Assembly (NCBI RefSeq): GCF_030169785.1
Contig: NZ_CP125854.1
Coordinates: 2,666,001-2,730,000, forward strand
Source of the DNA: Bdellovibrio sp. 22V
Lineage (GTDB): Bacteria > Bdellovibrionota > Bdellovibrionia > Bdellovibrionales > Bdellovibrionaceae
Direction: 5' to 3'
Length of the DNA: 64,000 nucleotides
Shown: positions 17,237 through 25,469 of the stretch, piece after piece
How the letters are laid out: every line of letters starts with the position of its first letter
How positions within the stretch are numbered: the first letter of the stretch is position 1
Notes under the pieces: model-generated
What the model was told of the DNA's origin: nothing
The model's input: only the letters and a program-made list of their open reading frames with translations
The model's database searches: none
Translations under genes and position numbers: made by a program

Positions 17237-18235
17237 TTAGCTCAACTTCTGGATGATCGCATCTGTGAAAGAAACCGTTGTTCCTTTACCGCCAAGGTCA
17301 CCCGTACGAGCGTTCACGTCAGAAAGAGCGGCGATCAATGCTTTCATAATCGCATCCGCTTTCGCGCTTTCGCCGATGTGTTGAAGCATCATCACCGCCG
17401 ATTGCAAAAGAGCCGTCGGGTTGGCTTTGTTTTGTCCTGCGATATCAGGAGCAGACCCGTGAACCGCTTCAAAGATCGCGGCTTTTTCACCGATGTTCGC
17501 GCCAGGCACAACACCCAAACCGCCGACAAGACCTGCACAAAGATCACTTAAAATATCTCCGTAAAGATTTTCAGTCACGATCACGTCGAATTGCTGTGGC
17601 TTTGTTACAAGCTGCATACAAGCATTATCGACGATCACATCTTTTGTAGTGATGGTTGGATATTGCCAGCCCACTTCTTGCGCGACTTTCAAGAAAAGAC
17701 CGTCAGACATTTTCATGATATTCGCTTTGTGCACGATCGCCATGCGCTGCTTGCCGGTTTTTGCCGCCAAGTCGTAAGCGTAACGAGCAATACGCTCTGA
17801 ACCTTTGCGTGTGATGCGCTTGATACTCTCTGCCGTGTTTTCATCAACCATGCGCTCGATACCGGCATAAAGGTCTTCGGTATTTTCGCGCACGATAGTC
17901 AAATCCACGTCGTTACAAACACATTGCACGCCTGGCAACGAGCGCACGGGACGAACATTCGCATAAAGATCGAACTTCTGTCGCATCGTCACGTTGATAG
18001 ATTTATGACCGCCACCCACAGGAGTTGTCGTCGGGCCTTTGATCGCTAATTTTGTTTTATTGATAGAGTCCACTGTTGTTTGTGGAAGAAGATCGCCCAA
18101 ATTGTGAAGGGCTGTTTCGCCTGCTTGATGCTCTTCGTATTCAAAAGGAGCTCTTACGTGTTTAAGTACACGGATCACCTGAGTCATGATTTCAGGGCCG
18201 ATGCCATCACCGGGAATTACGGTCAGTTTCGTCAT
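17237..18235 (-). CDS. isocitrate dehydrogenase, IDH3/isopropylmalate-DH family
   Basis: A 332-residue oxidative decarboxylase of the isocitrate/isopropylmalate dehydrogenase superfamily. It opens with TVIPGDGIGPEIM. The substrate loop INVTMRQKFDLYANVRP and the following TIVRENTEDLYAG resemble NAD-dependent isocitrate dehydrogenases of the mitochondrial alpha-subunit type, not LeuB. The magnesium site motif is VTENLYGDILSDLCAG. The C-terminal loop carries HGSAPDIAGQNKANPTA. It would convert isocitrate to 2-oxoglutarate in the TCA cycle. The CofE-like gene follows at three bases. NAD rather than NADP use is inferred from the family only. Confidence 0.88.
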   Translation of the reverse strand: MTKLTVIPGDGIGPEIMTQVIRVLKHVRAPFEYEEHQAGETALHNLGDLLPQTTVDSINKTKLAIKGPTTTPVGGGHKSINVTMRQKFDLYANVRPVRSLPGVQCVCNDVDLTIVRENTEDLYAGIERMVDENTAESIKRITRKGSERIARYAYDLAAKTGKQRMAIVHKANIMKMSDGLFLKVAQEVGWQYPTITTKDVIVDNACMQLVTKPQQFDVIVTENLYGDILSDLCAGLVGGLGVVPGANIGEKAAIFEAVHGSAPDIAGQNKANPTALLQSAVMMLQHIGESAKADAIMKALIAALSDVNARTGDLGGKGTTVSFTDAIIQKLS

Positions 18236-18767
18236 TGCGGGTCCTACTTTCTCACTTTTTTATGGCCCCTATTTAACACGCGCGGACTGGCAGGGGGAGC
18301 TTTTTTAAACTCCCTACCAGGGAAGGTAGGATGGGTGATGGGTTTTGTAGGCCGCGAGGTATCCCCGAGTGGGGTGGGGCCCGGATGGTGTTTCGGGCTC
18401 CTGCCCTCAACCCCTGACGGGGCTACGCTCAAAAATGCCATCCTGGCATTTTTGTCTCAAACTGAGACTTGCTAATTGAGTAAAGCAAGCGGCTTGCCAG
18501 CGCCTTCGGAGACATTTTGCACCACACTTTGCGGCGAGGGGGTGTTCAGAGGTTGTACACTAGAAACCCCAAATAATTTCAGAGGTTTAGAGAGAAATCG
18601 CGCGCCTGTCTGGTGGAAAGACAGACGATACTCAACGAAGCCGAAATTCCTTCCAAATCGCAACTGGACATCTAAAACGCTGTTAATTCAAATGTTTAGC
18701 TTCTGTTCTGTGCTCGGCAACAGATGGTCCTGTCTTTGTAATAGAAAGCAGTGTGGAGGTCGCTCTC
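18236..18767. other. 532-base intergenic region with hairpins
   Basis: No credible gene lies here: the open frames on both strands have no ribosome sites and a proline/serine/arginine-biased composition. The left half is GC-rich (18330-18430) and ends with two perfect hairpins (see 18431-18468). A further hairpin, CTGTCT/AGACAG, lies near 18607-18625. It separates the divergent isocitrate dehydrogenase and metalloprotease genes, so it must carry both promoters. Confidence 0.6.
18431..18468. terminator. twin perfect hairpins
   Basis: AAAAATGCCA-TCC-TGGCATTTTT is directly followed by GTCTCA-AAC-TGAGAC. The first has A/T flanks like a bidirectional terminator, yet no gene ends nearby on either strand: the flanking genes diverge. 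It may be the terminator of an unseen small transcript, or one unit of a dispersed palindromic repeat. Confidence 0.5.
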
Positions 18768-19403
18768 ATGTGGAAGTGGCTTGGGATCTTTGTGGTCCTA
18801 ACATCAGTATTAACTATTCAAGCCTGCGCTCCGAAATCGCAAGAAGACTGCGGCTTCGTGCAAAACGTGTACGGCGAGCGCATTTCGTGGAAGAGCGATG
18901 TTCCTGTCACGATGCGAATTCACTCTTCCGTTCCTGACTCTATGGTTCCCGCAATTCTCTCAGCGGCGGATACGTGGGAGCGCACGGCCGGTCGCAAACT
19001 CTTTAATATTGTTCAATACCCTCGGGTGCAGGGCCCTCTGAATCCTCACAAAGACGGGGAGAACGTCATCTATCTTATGAATACATGGGAAGACAACCGG
19101 GCGTCAGAGCAAGGTCGCACGAGTGTTTACTGGATCGGTGACCTTATTAAGGAAGCGGATATTCGCCTGAATGGCGCTGACTTCGGATTTTATTGGAATA
19201 ATTCAACTTTAACGCAGTCAATTCGTCGTCAGGGCTCGGCACCGGTAAATATCGAAGCTTTGGTCCTTCATGAAATGGGACACGTGCTTGGTCTGAAACA
19301 TAAGGACGGAGCGGGTTCCGTGATGGCGACCTATTTGGCTGCCGGGGATGATCGCGTGAGAGTGGCTCTCACGGATGAACAATCCCTGCAGTGCGAGTAT
19401 TAG
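18768..19403 (+). CDS. metzincin-like zinc metalloprotease, lipoprotein
   Basis: A 211-residue predicted lipoprotein protease. The signal peptide ends in TIQAC (cysteine 20). The zinc motif HEMGHVLGLKH gives His168, Glu169, His172 and His178, the HExxHxxGxxH signature of matrixin/metzincin proteases; the methionine in GSVMATYL downstream is the likely Met-turn. The part before it (SAADTWERTAG, VIYLMNTWEDN) fits the N-terminal subdomain of matrixins. There is no propeptide cysteine switch of obvious form. The start is ATG 18768, seven bases after TGGAGG; the frame is open five codons further. An envelope or prey protein target is inference. Confidence 0.88.
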   Translation: MWKWLGIFVVLTSVLTIQACAPKSQEDCGFVQNVYGERISWKSDVPVTMRIHSSVPDSMVPAILSAADTWERTAGRKLFNIVQYPRVQGPLNPHKDGENVIYLMNTWEDNRASEQGRTSVYWIGDLIKEADIRLNGADFGFYWNNSTLTQSIRRQGSAPVNIEALVLHEMGHVLGLKHKDGAGSVMATYLAAGDDRVRVALTDEQSLQCEY

Positions 19404-19513
19404 CACTCAGCATTGTAAAAGTTCTATGTAAGTTTATTTAAGTTGTTGGAAAAGAAAAAAGGTTACTAGACTTTGAGTTCTGCGCTCGAGAAATCGAGCT
19501 AAAGGAGATCCCG

Positions 19514-19753
19514 ATGAGAATCGTAAATTTCGAAAAAAACAACGGTGTAGAAGTAGCTTCTGATTATATGGGCTCGCTGTCGTCTTCGGAATCGTCTCCT
19601 ATTACGCACAAGTCTTATCACGAAATGTCGGATGTTCCTGTGGTTGAGGCGGATGCTTTGGCACAGCTTCACCGCAATCTTGAAATGCTCACGGATCTTC
19701 AATCTCGTCTTTCTTTTGTGATGAGAGAAGTCCGCTATCTCATGAAGGTTTAA
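19514..19753 (+). CDS. small protein upstream of a LuxR-type regulator
   Basis: A 79-residue protein with a strong ribosome site (AAAGGAG, seven bases before ATG). The first half is serine-rich and polar; the second half (about 45-79, ALAQLHRNLEMLTDLQSRLSFVMREVRYLM) is an amphipathic helix likely to form a coiled coil. I recognise no family. It lies 49 bases ahead of the LuxR-type gene and is probably in one unit with it. A hairpin CTCGA/TCGAG sits in its leader around 19486-19499. Confidence 0.65.
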   Translation: MRIVNFEKNNGVEVASDYMGSLSSSESSPITHKSYHEMSDVPVVEADALAQLHRNLEMLTDLQSRLSFVMREVRYLMKV

Positions 19754-19802
19754 TTTCCCGAATCTCGCCGAGCAGTTCTGCTCCACCCAAGGTGGAAAAG
19801 AC

Positions 19803-20120
19803 ATGAACTGCGAACGCATGTTAGATGACAGCCCTTTAAATACCCTATTAAATCTCCGTATGGGAAAAAACCTCGGAGAATTCCGAAAATTAATTGAGGA
19901 TCACTTCGTCCAGTGGAAGCTTACGAAAACCGAAGCGGAGATTGGCCTTCTTATTCTGAAAGGAATGAGTTTGAAAGAGATCTCAATTCAACGAGGGACT
20001 TCGGAAACCACAACACGGCAACAAGCTTTGAGTTTGTATAAAAAGGCGTCCTTAGAGGGGCGCCATCAGTTGTCCGCTTTTTTTATTGAGCATTTGCTTG
20101 CCGAGTCTGCAGACTCTTAG
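19803..20120 (+). CDS. LuxR-type helix-turn-helix regulator without receiver domain
   Basis: A 105-residue DNA-binding protein. From residue 38 it shows the LuxR/GerE fold: LTKTEAEIGLLILKGMSLKEI, then the turn and recognition helix SETTTRQQALSLYKKAS. The N-terminal 37 residues are too short for a receiver or ligand domain, so regulation must come through a partner, perhaps the small coiled-coil protein before it. AAGGTGG lies eight bases before the ATG. Its stop TAG shares bases with the stop of the convergent gene at 20117. Targets are unknown. Confidence 0.8.
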   Translation: MNCERMLDDSPLNTLLNLRMGKNLGEFRKLIEDHFVQWKLTKTEAEIGLLILKGMSLKEISIQRGTSETTTRQQALSLYKKASLEGRHQLSAFFIEHLLAESADS

Positions 20121-21397
20121 GCTTTTTTGCTTAAGCGCGGAATCCCCTTGGGAATTCTATATTCAACCCAATCACCATCGCGCTCGCGAGTAAGGCCTTC
20201 TGTAATAACGGGTGTTTCGAAAGGAAACTCTTCACGGAATGTCTGATAGTTGGAGCTTGAAACGATTTTGCCGTTTTCTTCAATCTTATCTTTGAAAGAG
20301 CGTTGTCCCGTCACCGTCGCTTTGTCATTTTGGATCGACACCTTTACAGCGTCTTTTTCATGCTCGGGAACATAAGCGCGAAGAACGTAGAAATCGGAAC
20401 TTTCACGCAAGTAGCTGCCGCGATCCTCAACTTTGTAGAAAGGATCTTGTTCTTTATTATCGTACTTCGCCGCGGCCTTCACGAAATCACGGCGTGTTTC
20501 CGCCATTTGTTTCACGTAGCGTTCGTTTTGAATATCGAGAGACTCGCGGTTGGCTTGTTCGTTTTTTTGATAGCGATCTTTAAAATGCTCTTGCTGCATT
20601 TTCAGCTGATTCTCGTTTGCTTTCTTTGAGTGCATGATGCGCTCAGAGTATTGCTGATTCAAACGTTGTTCTTTGCTGTCCCATTGGCGTTGTTGTTGCT
20701 CGTATTTTTTGGCTGAGCTTTCTGACAAACGGTTCAACTTTTGTTCTTGAGTTTCTTGCTCGCTGGCGATCATACGCTCGCCTTTGGCTTGCAGTTCACC
20801 GACTTCTTTTTCGTTGCGGGCACGCACTTTTTCCTGCACGTGTCGGCCACGCTCGATTTCGTTTCCTAGGACGGCATCGTTTTGTTCGCGCTGACGTTCC
20901 AGGCGTTTTTGGCTGAACTCATTGATCTGTGTCATGTCGCGGTTGTATTTCTGTTTGGCAGAGCGAATGTCTTCCGAACTGCGCGCACGAACTTCTTCGA
21001 TACGAGATTCCGCATTGTTTTCTACTTCTTTGACTTTTTGACGAGCGCCTTCTTGCGCAAGGGCAACTTGCTTTTGTCTTTTCTCACGCGTTTCGTTGAG
21101 CTTGGTTTCGTAATTTTTTAACATCGCCGAGGATTTGGCGTTGTACGTTTCCGTCAGACGTTGACGCTCGGAAGAAGCTTCTTCCATTTGTTCTTTTTGT
21201 CTGTGCCGAATGTGATTGATGGCAGCTTCGTTTTGCTCGGCCAGAGTCGCTCTTTTGTCGCCATAATAGTCTTTAAGATCGGCGAGCTCCGCCTCGTTTT
21301 CTCTGACGTATTCTTTCTTTTTGCGCGCGTAATCCGCTTGAAGCTCGTTCAATTCTGCTTGTTGGGCTTTTCGCGTGGAAGAGTCAATAGACGACAT
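20117..21397 (-). CDS. long coiled coil fused to an Hsp20-like domain
   Basis: A 426-residue cytoplasmic protein. Residues 1 to about 325 are an almost unbroken charged helix, rich in E, K, Q and R with many alanines and almost no proline, which should form a long coiled coil. The last 95 residues look like a small heat-shock alpha-crystallin domain: FYVLRAYVPEHEKDAVKVSIQNDKATVTG is the Hsp20 beta-strand pattern (a peptide seen as P..D..V.V...N..L.I.G), followed by FREEFPFETPV and a final YRIPKG where Hsp20 ends L.PK. Normal Hsp20 has a short N-terminal arm; here it is a rod of perhaps 45 nm. No neighbour hints at the role. Confidence 0.75.
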   Translation of the reverse strand: MSSIDSSTRKAQQAELNELQADYARKKKEYVRENEAELADLKDYYGDKRATLAEQNEAAINHIRHRQKEQMEEASSERQRLTETYNAKSSAMLKNYETKLNETREKRQKQVALAQEGARQKVKEVENNAESRIEEVRARSSEDIRSAKQKYNRDMTQINEFSQKRLERQREQNDAVLGNEIERGRHVQEKVRARNEKEVGELQAKGERMIASEQETQEQKLNRLSESSAKKYEQQQRQWDSKEQRLNQQYSERIMHSKKANENQLKMQQEHFKDRYQKNEQANRESLDIQNERYVKQMAETRRDFVKAAAKYDNKEQDPFYKVEDRGSYLRESSDFYVLRAYVPEHEKDAVKVSIQNDKATVTGQRSFKDKIEENGKIVSSSNYQTFREEFPFETPVITEGLTRERDGDWVEYRIPKGIPRLSKKA

Positions 21398-21435
21398 AAA
21401 GCTAGTGTATCAAAAAGACACACCGGCCTTAAACA

Positions 21436-21738
21436 TCACTCCTGTGGCGCGTTTGGAATCTGGCCTTTGGGGTTGGGGCAGTGAGGCTTGAAGTCATCCG
21501 TGCGCCCATAACAGCGCCAGGTATCGATGTAGGTAACCTCTTCATTGGGAGCCACGGGATAATAATAGCGATACTGAACGTGATCCAATGTGCTTTCCAC
21601 CAGACGGAAGTCTTGGGAGGCCGGAGCGCGGGGATCCGCGGGTTTCTTTGAAATTTTCAGTAAAAACACTCGGTACTCGGCGTGCCCGCAGAGGGGAAGA
21701 AGAAAAAAGAAAGCCGATAAGAAAATCCGATATTTCAC
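21436..21738 (-). CDS. small exported protein of unknown function
   Basis: A 100-residue protein with a signal peptide (VKYRIFLSAFFFLLPLCGHA) and a short mature domain with two cysteines (WRCYG, KPHCPN) that may form a disulfide. The start is GTG 21738, with GGGAG six bases before it; the open frame reaches 27 codons further but lacks a ribosome site and would place a charged stretch before the signal peptide. It lies 38 bases after the coiled-coil/Hsp20 gene in the same direction (upstream of it) and may lead that unit. No family recognised. Confidence 0.6.
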   Translation of the reverse strand: MKYRIFLSAFFFLLPLCGHAEYRVFLLKISKKPADPRAPASQDFRLVESTLDHVQYRYYYPVAPNEEVTYIDTWRCYGRTDDFKPHCPNPKGQIPNAPQE

Positions 21739-22005
21739 AAATCTCCCTATCGGCTTTGCGGTGGGAAACTTAATTCCAAACCTGAAGCTCTTGCTCAGAA
21801 TACCATTCCCGCAAAGCATTGCAGTAATTATCGCTGACGGTGTCGATTTAAAACTCTAAGACTTCGACACATTTTTTTAAATGTGCTCGCGACAACCTAA
21901 TGCAAGATGAATGTTATAAATTTCGCTCAATCTTTTGACAGTGCGGATGCCCAAAGGTTGTCGACATATTTTTCAGGGAGTACTTTTAAAGTCAAAGGAG
22001 CTTCT

Positions 22006-23013
22006 ATGAAAGCAGTCGCATGTGTGTACGACGAAAAACAGGGACGAAGTCTTTTCAAGGAAATGACGGTCGAAAAGCTTCCCTTAGGCCCTTATGATCT
22101 GCGGGTGCAAGTGAAAGCTCTTTCCGTTAATCCCGTCGATTACAAACAAGCGCGCACGATCGATGCTAAAAATCCGGGACCCCGTGTTCTTGGTTGGGAT
22201 GCAGCGGGAACAGTCGTTGAAATCGGCGAGCGCGTGAAAACATTTTTTCCGGGAATGGATGTGTTTTATGCAGGGGCTGTGAATCGACCCGGCACAAACT
22301 CGGAATTTCACGTCGTCGATGAGCGCCTTGTGGGGCGCATGCCGAAAAATCTTTCTTATCAGGAAGCGGCGGCCTTGCCACTGACGACGATCACCGCTTA
22401 CGAATGCCTTTTCGAGAAAGTTCGGTTGGATCGCCAGGTTGAAAAGAAAATTCTTGTGATCGGCGGGGCGGGGGGTGTTGGCTCAATGGCTCTGCAGTTG
22501 ATAAAGCAACTCACACGTTCGCAAGTGGCGGCCACAGCGGTTCGGCCCGAATCTGTGGCATGGGTTCGTGAAATGGGCGCGAATGAGGTGATCAGCTATA
22601 AAGAAGATTTCAAAACGCAGTTAGAGCAAAAAGGCTGGCCCGGCGTTGACGTGATTCTTTGTTTCAACGACACAGCCATGCATTATGATAACATGGCTCG
22701 CGCGATAAATCCTTTCGGGGAGATCTGTTCGATTGTCGATATGAATACGGCGGTCGACAGCAATCCCTTAAAAGCGAAGAGTGTCACCTTTCATTGGGAG
22801 TCGATGTTCACGCGATCTCTTTATCAATTGCCCGATATGATTGAACAGCATCGACTGCTTAATGAAGTGGCAGATTTAGTCGAGGCAGGAAAGATTCGTT
22901 CAACGAAGACCACGGAGCTGGGAGTTCTGAATGCGGAAAATCTCAGCGAAGCGCACCGGCTGCTGCAAACAAATACGATGATTGGGAAGATCACTTTAAA
23001 AGGCATTACGTAA
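22006..23013 (+). CDS. zinc-type alcohol dehydrogenase / quinone oxidoreductase family
   Basis: A 335-residue NAD(P)-dependent reductase of the medium-chain dehydrogenase family. The GroES-like N-terminal domain holds VKALSVNPVDYKQ and VLGWDAAGTVVEIG; the Rossmann domain starts at VIGGAGGVGSMALQL (about residue 150). The zinc ligands of true alcohol dehydrogenases are absent, which points to the zinc-free quinone oxidoreductase (ZADH-like) branch that reduces enones or quinones. The start is ATG 22006 directly after AAAGGAG; the frame is open 33 codons more. It stands alone, in the same direction as no close neighbour. Confidence 0.88.
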   Translation: MKAVACVYDEKQGRSLFKEMTVEKLPLGPYDLRVQVKALSVNPVDYKQARTIDAKNPGPRVLGWDAAGTVVEIGERVKTFFPGMDVFYAGAVNRPGTNSEFHVVDERLVGRMPKNLSYQEAAALPLTTITAYECLFEKVRLDRQVEKKILVIGGAGGVGSMALQLIKQLTRSQVAATAVRPESVAWVREMGANEVISYKEDFKTQLEQKGWPGVDVILCFNDTAMHYDNMARAINPFGEICSIVDMNTAVDSNPLKAKSVTFHWESMFTRSLYQLPDMIEQHRLLNEVADLVEAGKIRSTKTTELGVLNAENLSEAHRLLQTNTMIGKITLKGIT

Positions 23014-23082
23014 AGGAAGACCGTGGAGCTTTATCGCCCCACGTATTCGTAACATAATGCAAACAAACTCTTCTCTCGAGTG

Positions 23083-23400
23083 CTAGTGACGATGCTCGTG
23101 GTTCGCACGCACTGTATTTTCCACAATGTGGAAATACGCGCGAACTAGCATTTGGTAGGATTCGGGATCTAGAGCTTGAAGATACGCCATCTTTTCGAAG
23201 TACGTTTTCTTCGCTATGAGTTCCGTCATCACGTCCTGGACTTTTTTCATCTTATCAAAGCTGTAAAAGTCCTTATCGTCTTTCACTTCCTTGAGAACAT
23301 CCGCGATTGCTTTATTGTCAAAAAGAACATGAACACCCATGGCGGAATGAGAGAGCAACGCCTCCATTCTTTCCAAACTTGTCTCTTCTATATTGACCAA
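23083..23400 (-). CDS. small helical protein of unknown function
   Basis: A 105-residue, mainly helical, cytoplasmic protein that starts with TTG. The start is well supported by AAGGAGG five bases before it. It has the patterns LERMEALLSHSAMGVHVLF, DKMKKVQDVMTELIAKKTYFEKMAYLQ and a histidine-rich end (HEHRH). I know no family for it. It diverges from the nuclease-fold gene at 23560, with which it shares a 159-base promoter region. Confidence 0.65.
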   Translation of the reverse strand: MVNIEETSLERMEALLSHSAMGVHVLFDNKAIADVLKEVKDDKDFYSFDKMKKVQDVMTELIAKKTYFEKMAYLQALDPESYQMLVRAYFHIVENTVRANHEHRH

Positions 23401-23507
23401 GATCGCCTCCTTGCGACGTCTTACTTCCGATGGTGAGGAATAATTCTTTCCGTTGCAAGACCAAAAGTAGGCCTTTGACGGGGCTCGTCGAGCGGCTTTC
23501 TTTCTAG

Positions 23508-23536
23508 TTGTTGGGTGTCGCGAATGACTCGATAAT
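23508..23536 (+). promoter_or_regulatory. candidate housekeeping promoter
   Basis: TTGTTG, a 17-base spacer and GATAAT (one base from TATAAT) give a plausible sigma-70-type promoter whose transcript would begin near 23543, about 17 bases before the ATG of the gene at 23560. The -35 box is only half matched. Confidence 0.4.
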
Positions 23537-23559
23537 AAAAGTGAAGGAATACGAATTAT

Positions 23560-24426
23560 ATGGCGAAGACAAAATCCCGAGCAAAGAAGAAAACCCCCTC
23601 CTCCTCTGGCGAGAAGGAGCTCATCATCGTAGATGAAGCGGCGGGACTTATTTTTGAATCAGAGAAAGAGTTGTTTGGATATTTTCAAGAAGCCATCAAT
23701 AAACTGGAATCTGAGTATCAATCTTTGCGTTCTGACGACGATTTTTCTGATGAAGAACAAATTGCCCGTGAAAACTACCTGGAAGCGACACTCGACGAAC
23801 CGGATGAAGTATGGATGGATGACAAAACGATAGAAGACTATCCTTTGTATCATTTCATTCGCTCTTTTGAAGAAGGCGATGAAGCTTTCAAGTATGTCGC
23901 CGTAGCGTACGTTTCCCAAGAGGACGAATATCCGACGTTTGTATTTATTCACTATCCAACTAAAGACAGCCGCTTGTGGCAAAACAACCAGCGCGGCGAG
24001 TTGGTTTATGACAAGACTTACGAAGAAGTGTCTGGCGGCAGCATCGAAGGCGATGCTCTGGGCGAAGGCGATCCTTTGGCGATGGGACTTTATCTTGCCA
24101 TGCTCAAAGTGCGCGGCGAAAAAGACATTCCGCAAGACAAGTTTCAAGAATTCGCAACTCTTCGCGAAGAAACCATCGAAAGTGCCGACGAGATTTGGCG
24201 CAAGAATGATCTCGACGGCAATGTGCTTGTCAGCTTCATCAAAGAATTTCCCGATCATGAGACAGTGAAGGATTTGACTTATATCGCGGTCACACAAGAA
24301 GACGAAGATTCCAATGTGCATTCGCTCTTATTCTCGTTTCCAACGACAGATCGCACACTGGTCGATCGCTACCGACAAGGCGAAAATCTACAAGCAGACG
24401 AAGTCAGCCAAGAATCAGCTCACTAA
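23560..24426 (+). CDS. duplicated-domain protein resembling PBECR nuclease fold
   Basis: A 288-residue acidic protein without signal peptide after a lysine-rich first 15 residues. It holds two copies of a unit of about 75 residues. Copy one (about 83-155) starts LDEPDEVWMDD and ends RLWQNNQRGELVY. Copy two (about 201-280) starts IESADEIWRKND and ends TLVDRYRQGENLQ. The unit (DE[VI]W at the start, Y[IV]AV strands, FxxPT, then an arginine-glycine end) resembles the PBECR2 domain of the Barnase-EndoU-ColicinE5/RelE-like fold found in phage and toxin proteins. That match is from memory of the pattern. A terminator follows directly. Confidence 0.65.
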   Translation: MAKTKSRAKKKTPSSSGEKELIIVDEAAGLIFESEKELFGYFQEAINKLESEYQSLRSDDDFSDEEQIARENYLEATLDEPDEVWMDDKTIEDYPLYHFIRSFEEGDEAFKYVAVAYVSQEDEYPTFVFIHYPTKDSRLWQNNQRGELVYDKTYEEVSGGSIEGDALGEGDPLAMGLYLAMLKVRGEKDIPQDKFQEFATLREETIESADEIWRKNDLDGNVLVSFIKEFPDHETVKDLTYIAVTQEDEDSNVHSLLFSFPTTDRTLVDRYRQGENLQADEVSQESAH

Positions 24427-24431
24427 AAACA

Positions 24432-24459
24432 AAAAGCCCGGGAGACCGGGCTTTTCGTT
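24432..24459 (+). terminator. intrinsic terminator
   Basis: AAAAGCCCGG-GAGA-CCGGGCTTTT, a perfect stem beginning six bases after the stop of the gene at 23560, followed by further T residues. Confidence 0.85.
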
Positions 24460-24486
24460 TATCAGGGGTGGGGGCTTTTGTTTTTA

Positions 24487-25230
24487 TTAGAAGCAGAAGT
24501 TATTAGCCATGCTTTGGAATTGTGCTGAAGAGAAGCCTTGGTTCGTGTAAGAAGCGAAAGGGTGCAAACCTTGAAGAGCTTGGGCGCGAGCGGAACCGTT
24601 TGACTCTACAGCGTAGTCCGCAGGGTTTGCGTAGAACATCGGCAAAAGAGCGTCGGTTTGTGTGATCGCTTTGTTTGTAGAAACGTCGTAGTTTGCAATT
24701 TTCAATACGTCGTATTCACCGTTAGCATCTTTAAGATCAACAAGGATGTTCACGCGGTTAAAGAATGTTTGTACGTCAGTGATACCAAGTGCAGATGCCG
24801 TTGTAACAACATCAGACCAGCGAAGAGTCGTTTTCCAGTCAGTCAACGCTTTGCCTGTTGATACGTCGATCAAGAAGAAGCGAAGAGCTGTGTTATCAAG
24901 ATATGTAGAACCGCTTGAGTTTGCCAACCACTTCCACATAGTGATGTAAGAGTTGTCGTTTTTAAAGCTTGTAGGAAGAGCAGTCAGTCTCACGTAAACA
25001 AGGTCCATGCGAACAGAGTTTGAAGATTCAGTGTAAACTTTAAGTTTAGCTGAAACCTCACCGTTTGCTTGATTGCAATAAGCAAGAGGTTTGGAAGTTG
25101 AACCGCTTGTTGAAGGTACGCGGCTGGAAAGATCTGTTGAAGCCATTTGGTTGCTAGAACCACATGCAGTCAAGAAAGCGACTGCCGTCATTGTTAAGAT
25201 CGTTGTGAAGATTTGTTTCGTATTTTTCAT
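24487..25230 (-). CDS. lipoprotein of unknown function
   Basis: A 247-residue predicted lipoprotein. The signal peptide ends in FLTAC (cysteine 23), followed by a serine/threonine-rich linker (NQMASTDLSSRVPSTSGSTS). The mature domain has two distant cysteines (LAYCNQANG and the terminal FCF) that could link the ends. Patterns such as LRFFLIDVSTGKALTDW, TLRWSDVVTTAS and INRVNILVDLKDANGEYDVLKI suggest a compact alpha/beta fold. ATG 25230 follows AGGGGG; the frame is open 14 codons more. I recognise no family. Confidence 0.75.
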   Translation of the reverse strand: MKNTKQIFTTILTMTAVAFLTACGSSNQMASTDLSSRVPSTSGSTSKPLAYCNQANGEVSAKLKVYTESSNSVRMDLVYVRLTALPTSFKNDNSYITMWKWLANSSGSTYLDNTALRFFLIDVSTGKALTDWKTTLRWSDVVTTASALGITDVQTFFNRVNILVDLKDANGEYDVLKIANYDVSTNKAITQTDALLPMFYANPADYAVESNGSARAQALQGLHPFASYTNQGFSSAQFQSMANNFCF

Positions 25231-25469
25231 AAAGCCCCCTGATGCCAGACTATAAAGCAACGTCGGTGCCATATTTCACTCTGATACGAACTTAAAAATC
25301 TTGTGATTTCAGCAGTTTGGAAAAAGCGGCATTCTCACTCTGAGGCGGTCCCAGAGTGAGCCGTCAAACTTCTGGGATGGTGCCGCACAAGGGACGTCAC
25401 TTTGTGCATATAAACACCTTGAAGAACGAAGGGGAGTGTCTCGAAATAGCTCTTCAGAGAGGTGATTTT

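Noticed and set aside
19399-19410. TTAGCACTC, a half of the CIRCE operator
   Set aside because: The matching GAGTGCTAA half is missing at the proper distance, and no chaperone gene follows. The same applies to GAGTGCTAG near 23077.
21907-22005. 33-codon extension of the oxidoreductase
   Set aside because: The conserved family N-terminus begins at ATG 22006 right after AAAGGAG.
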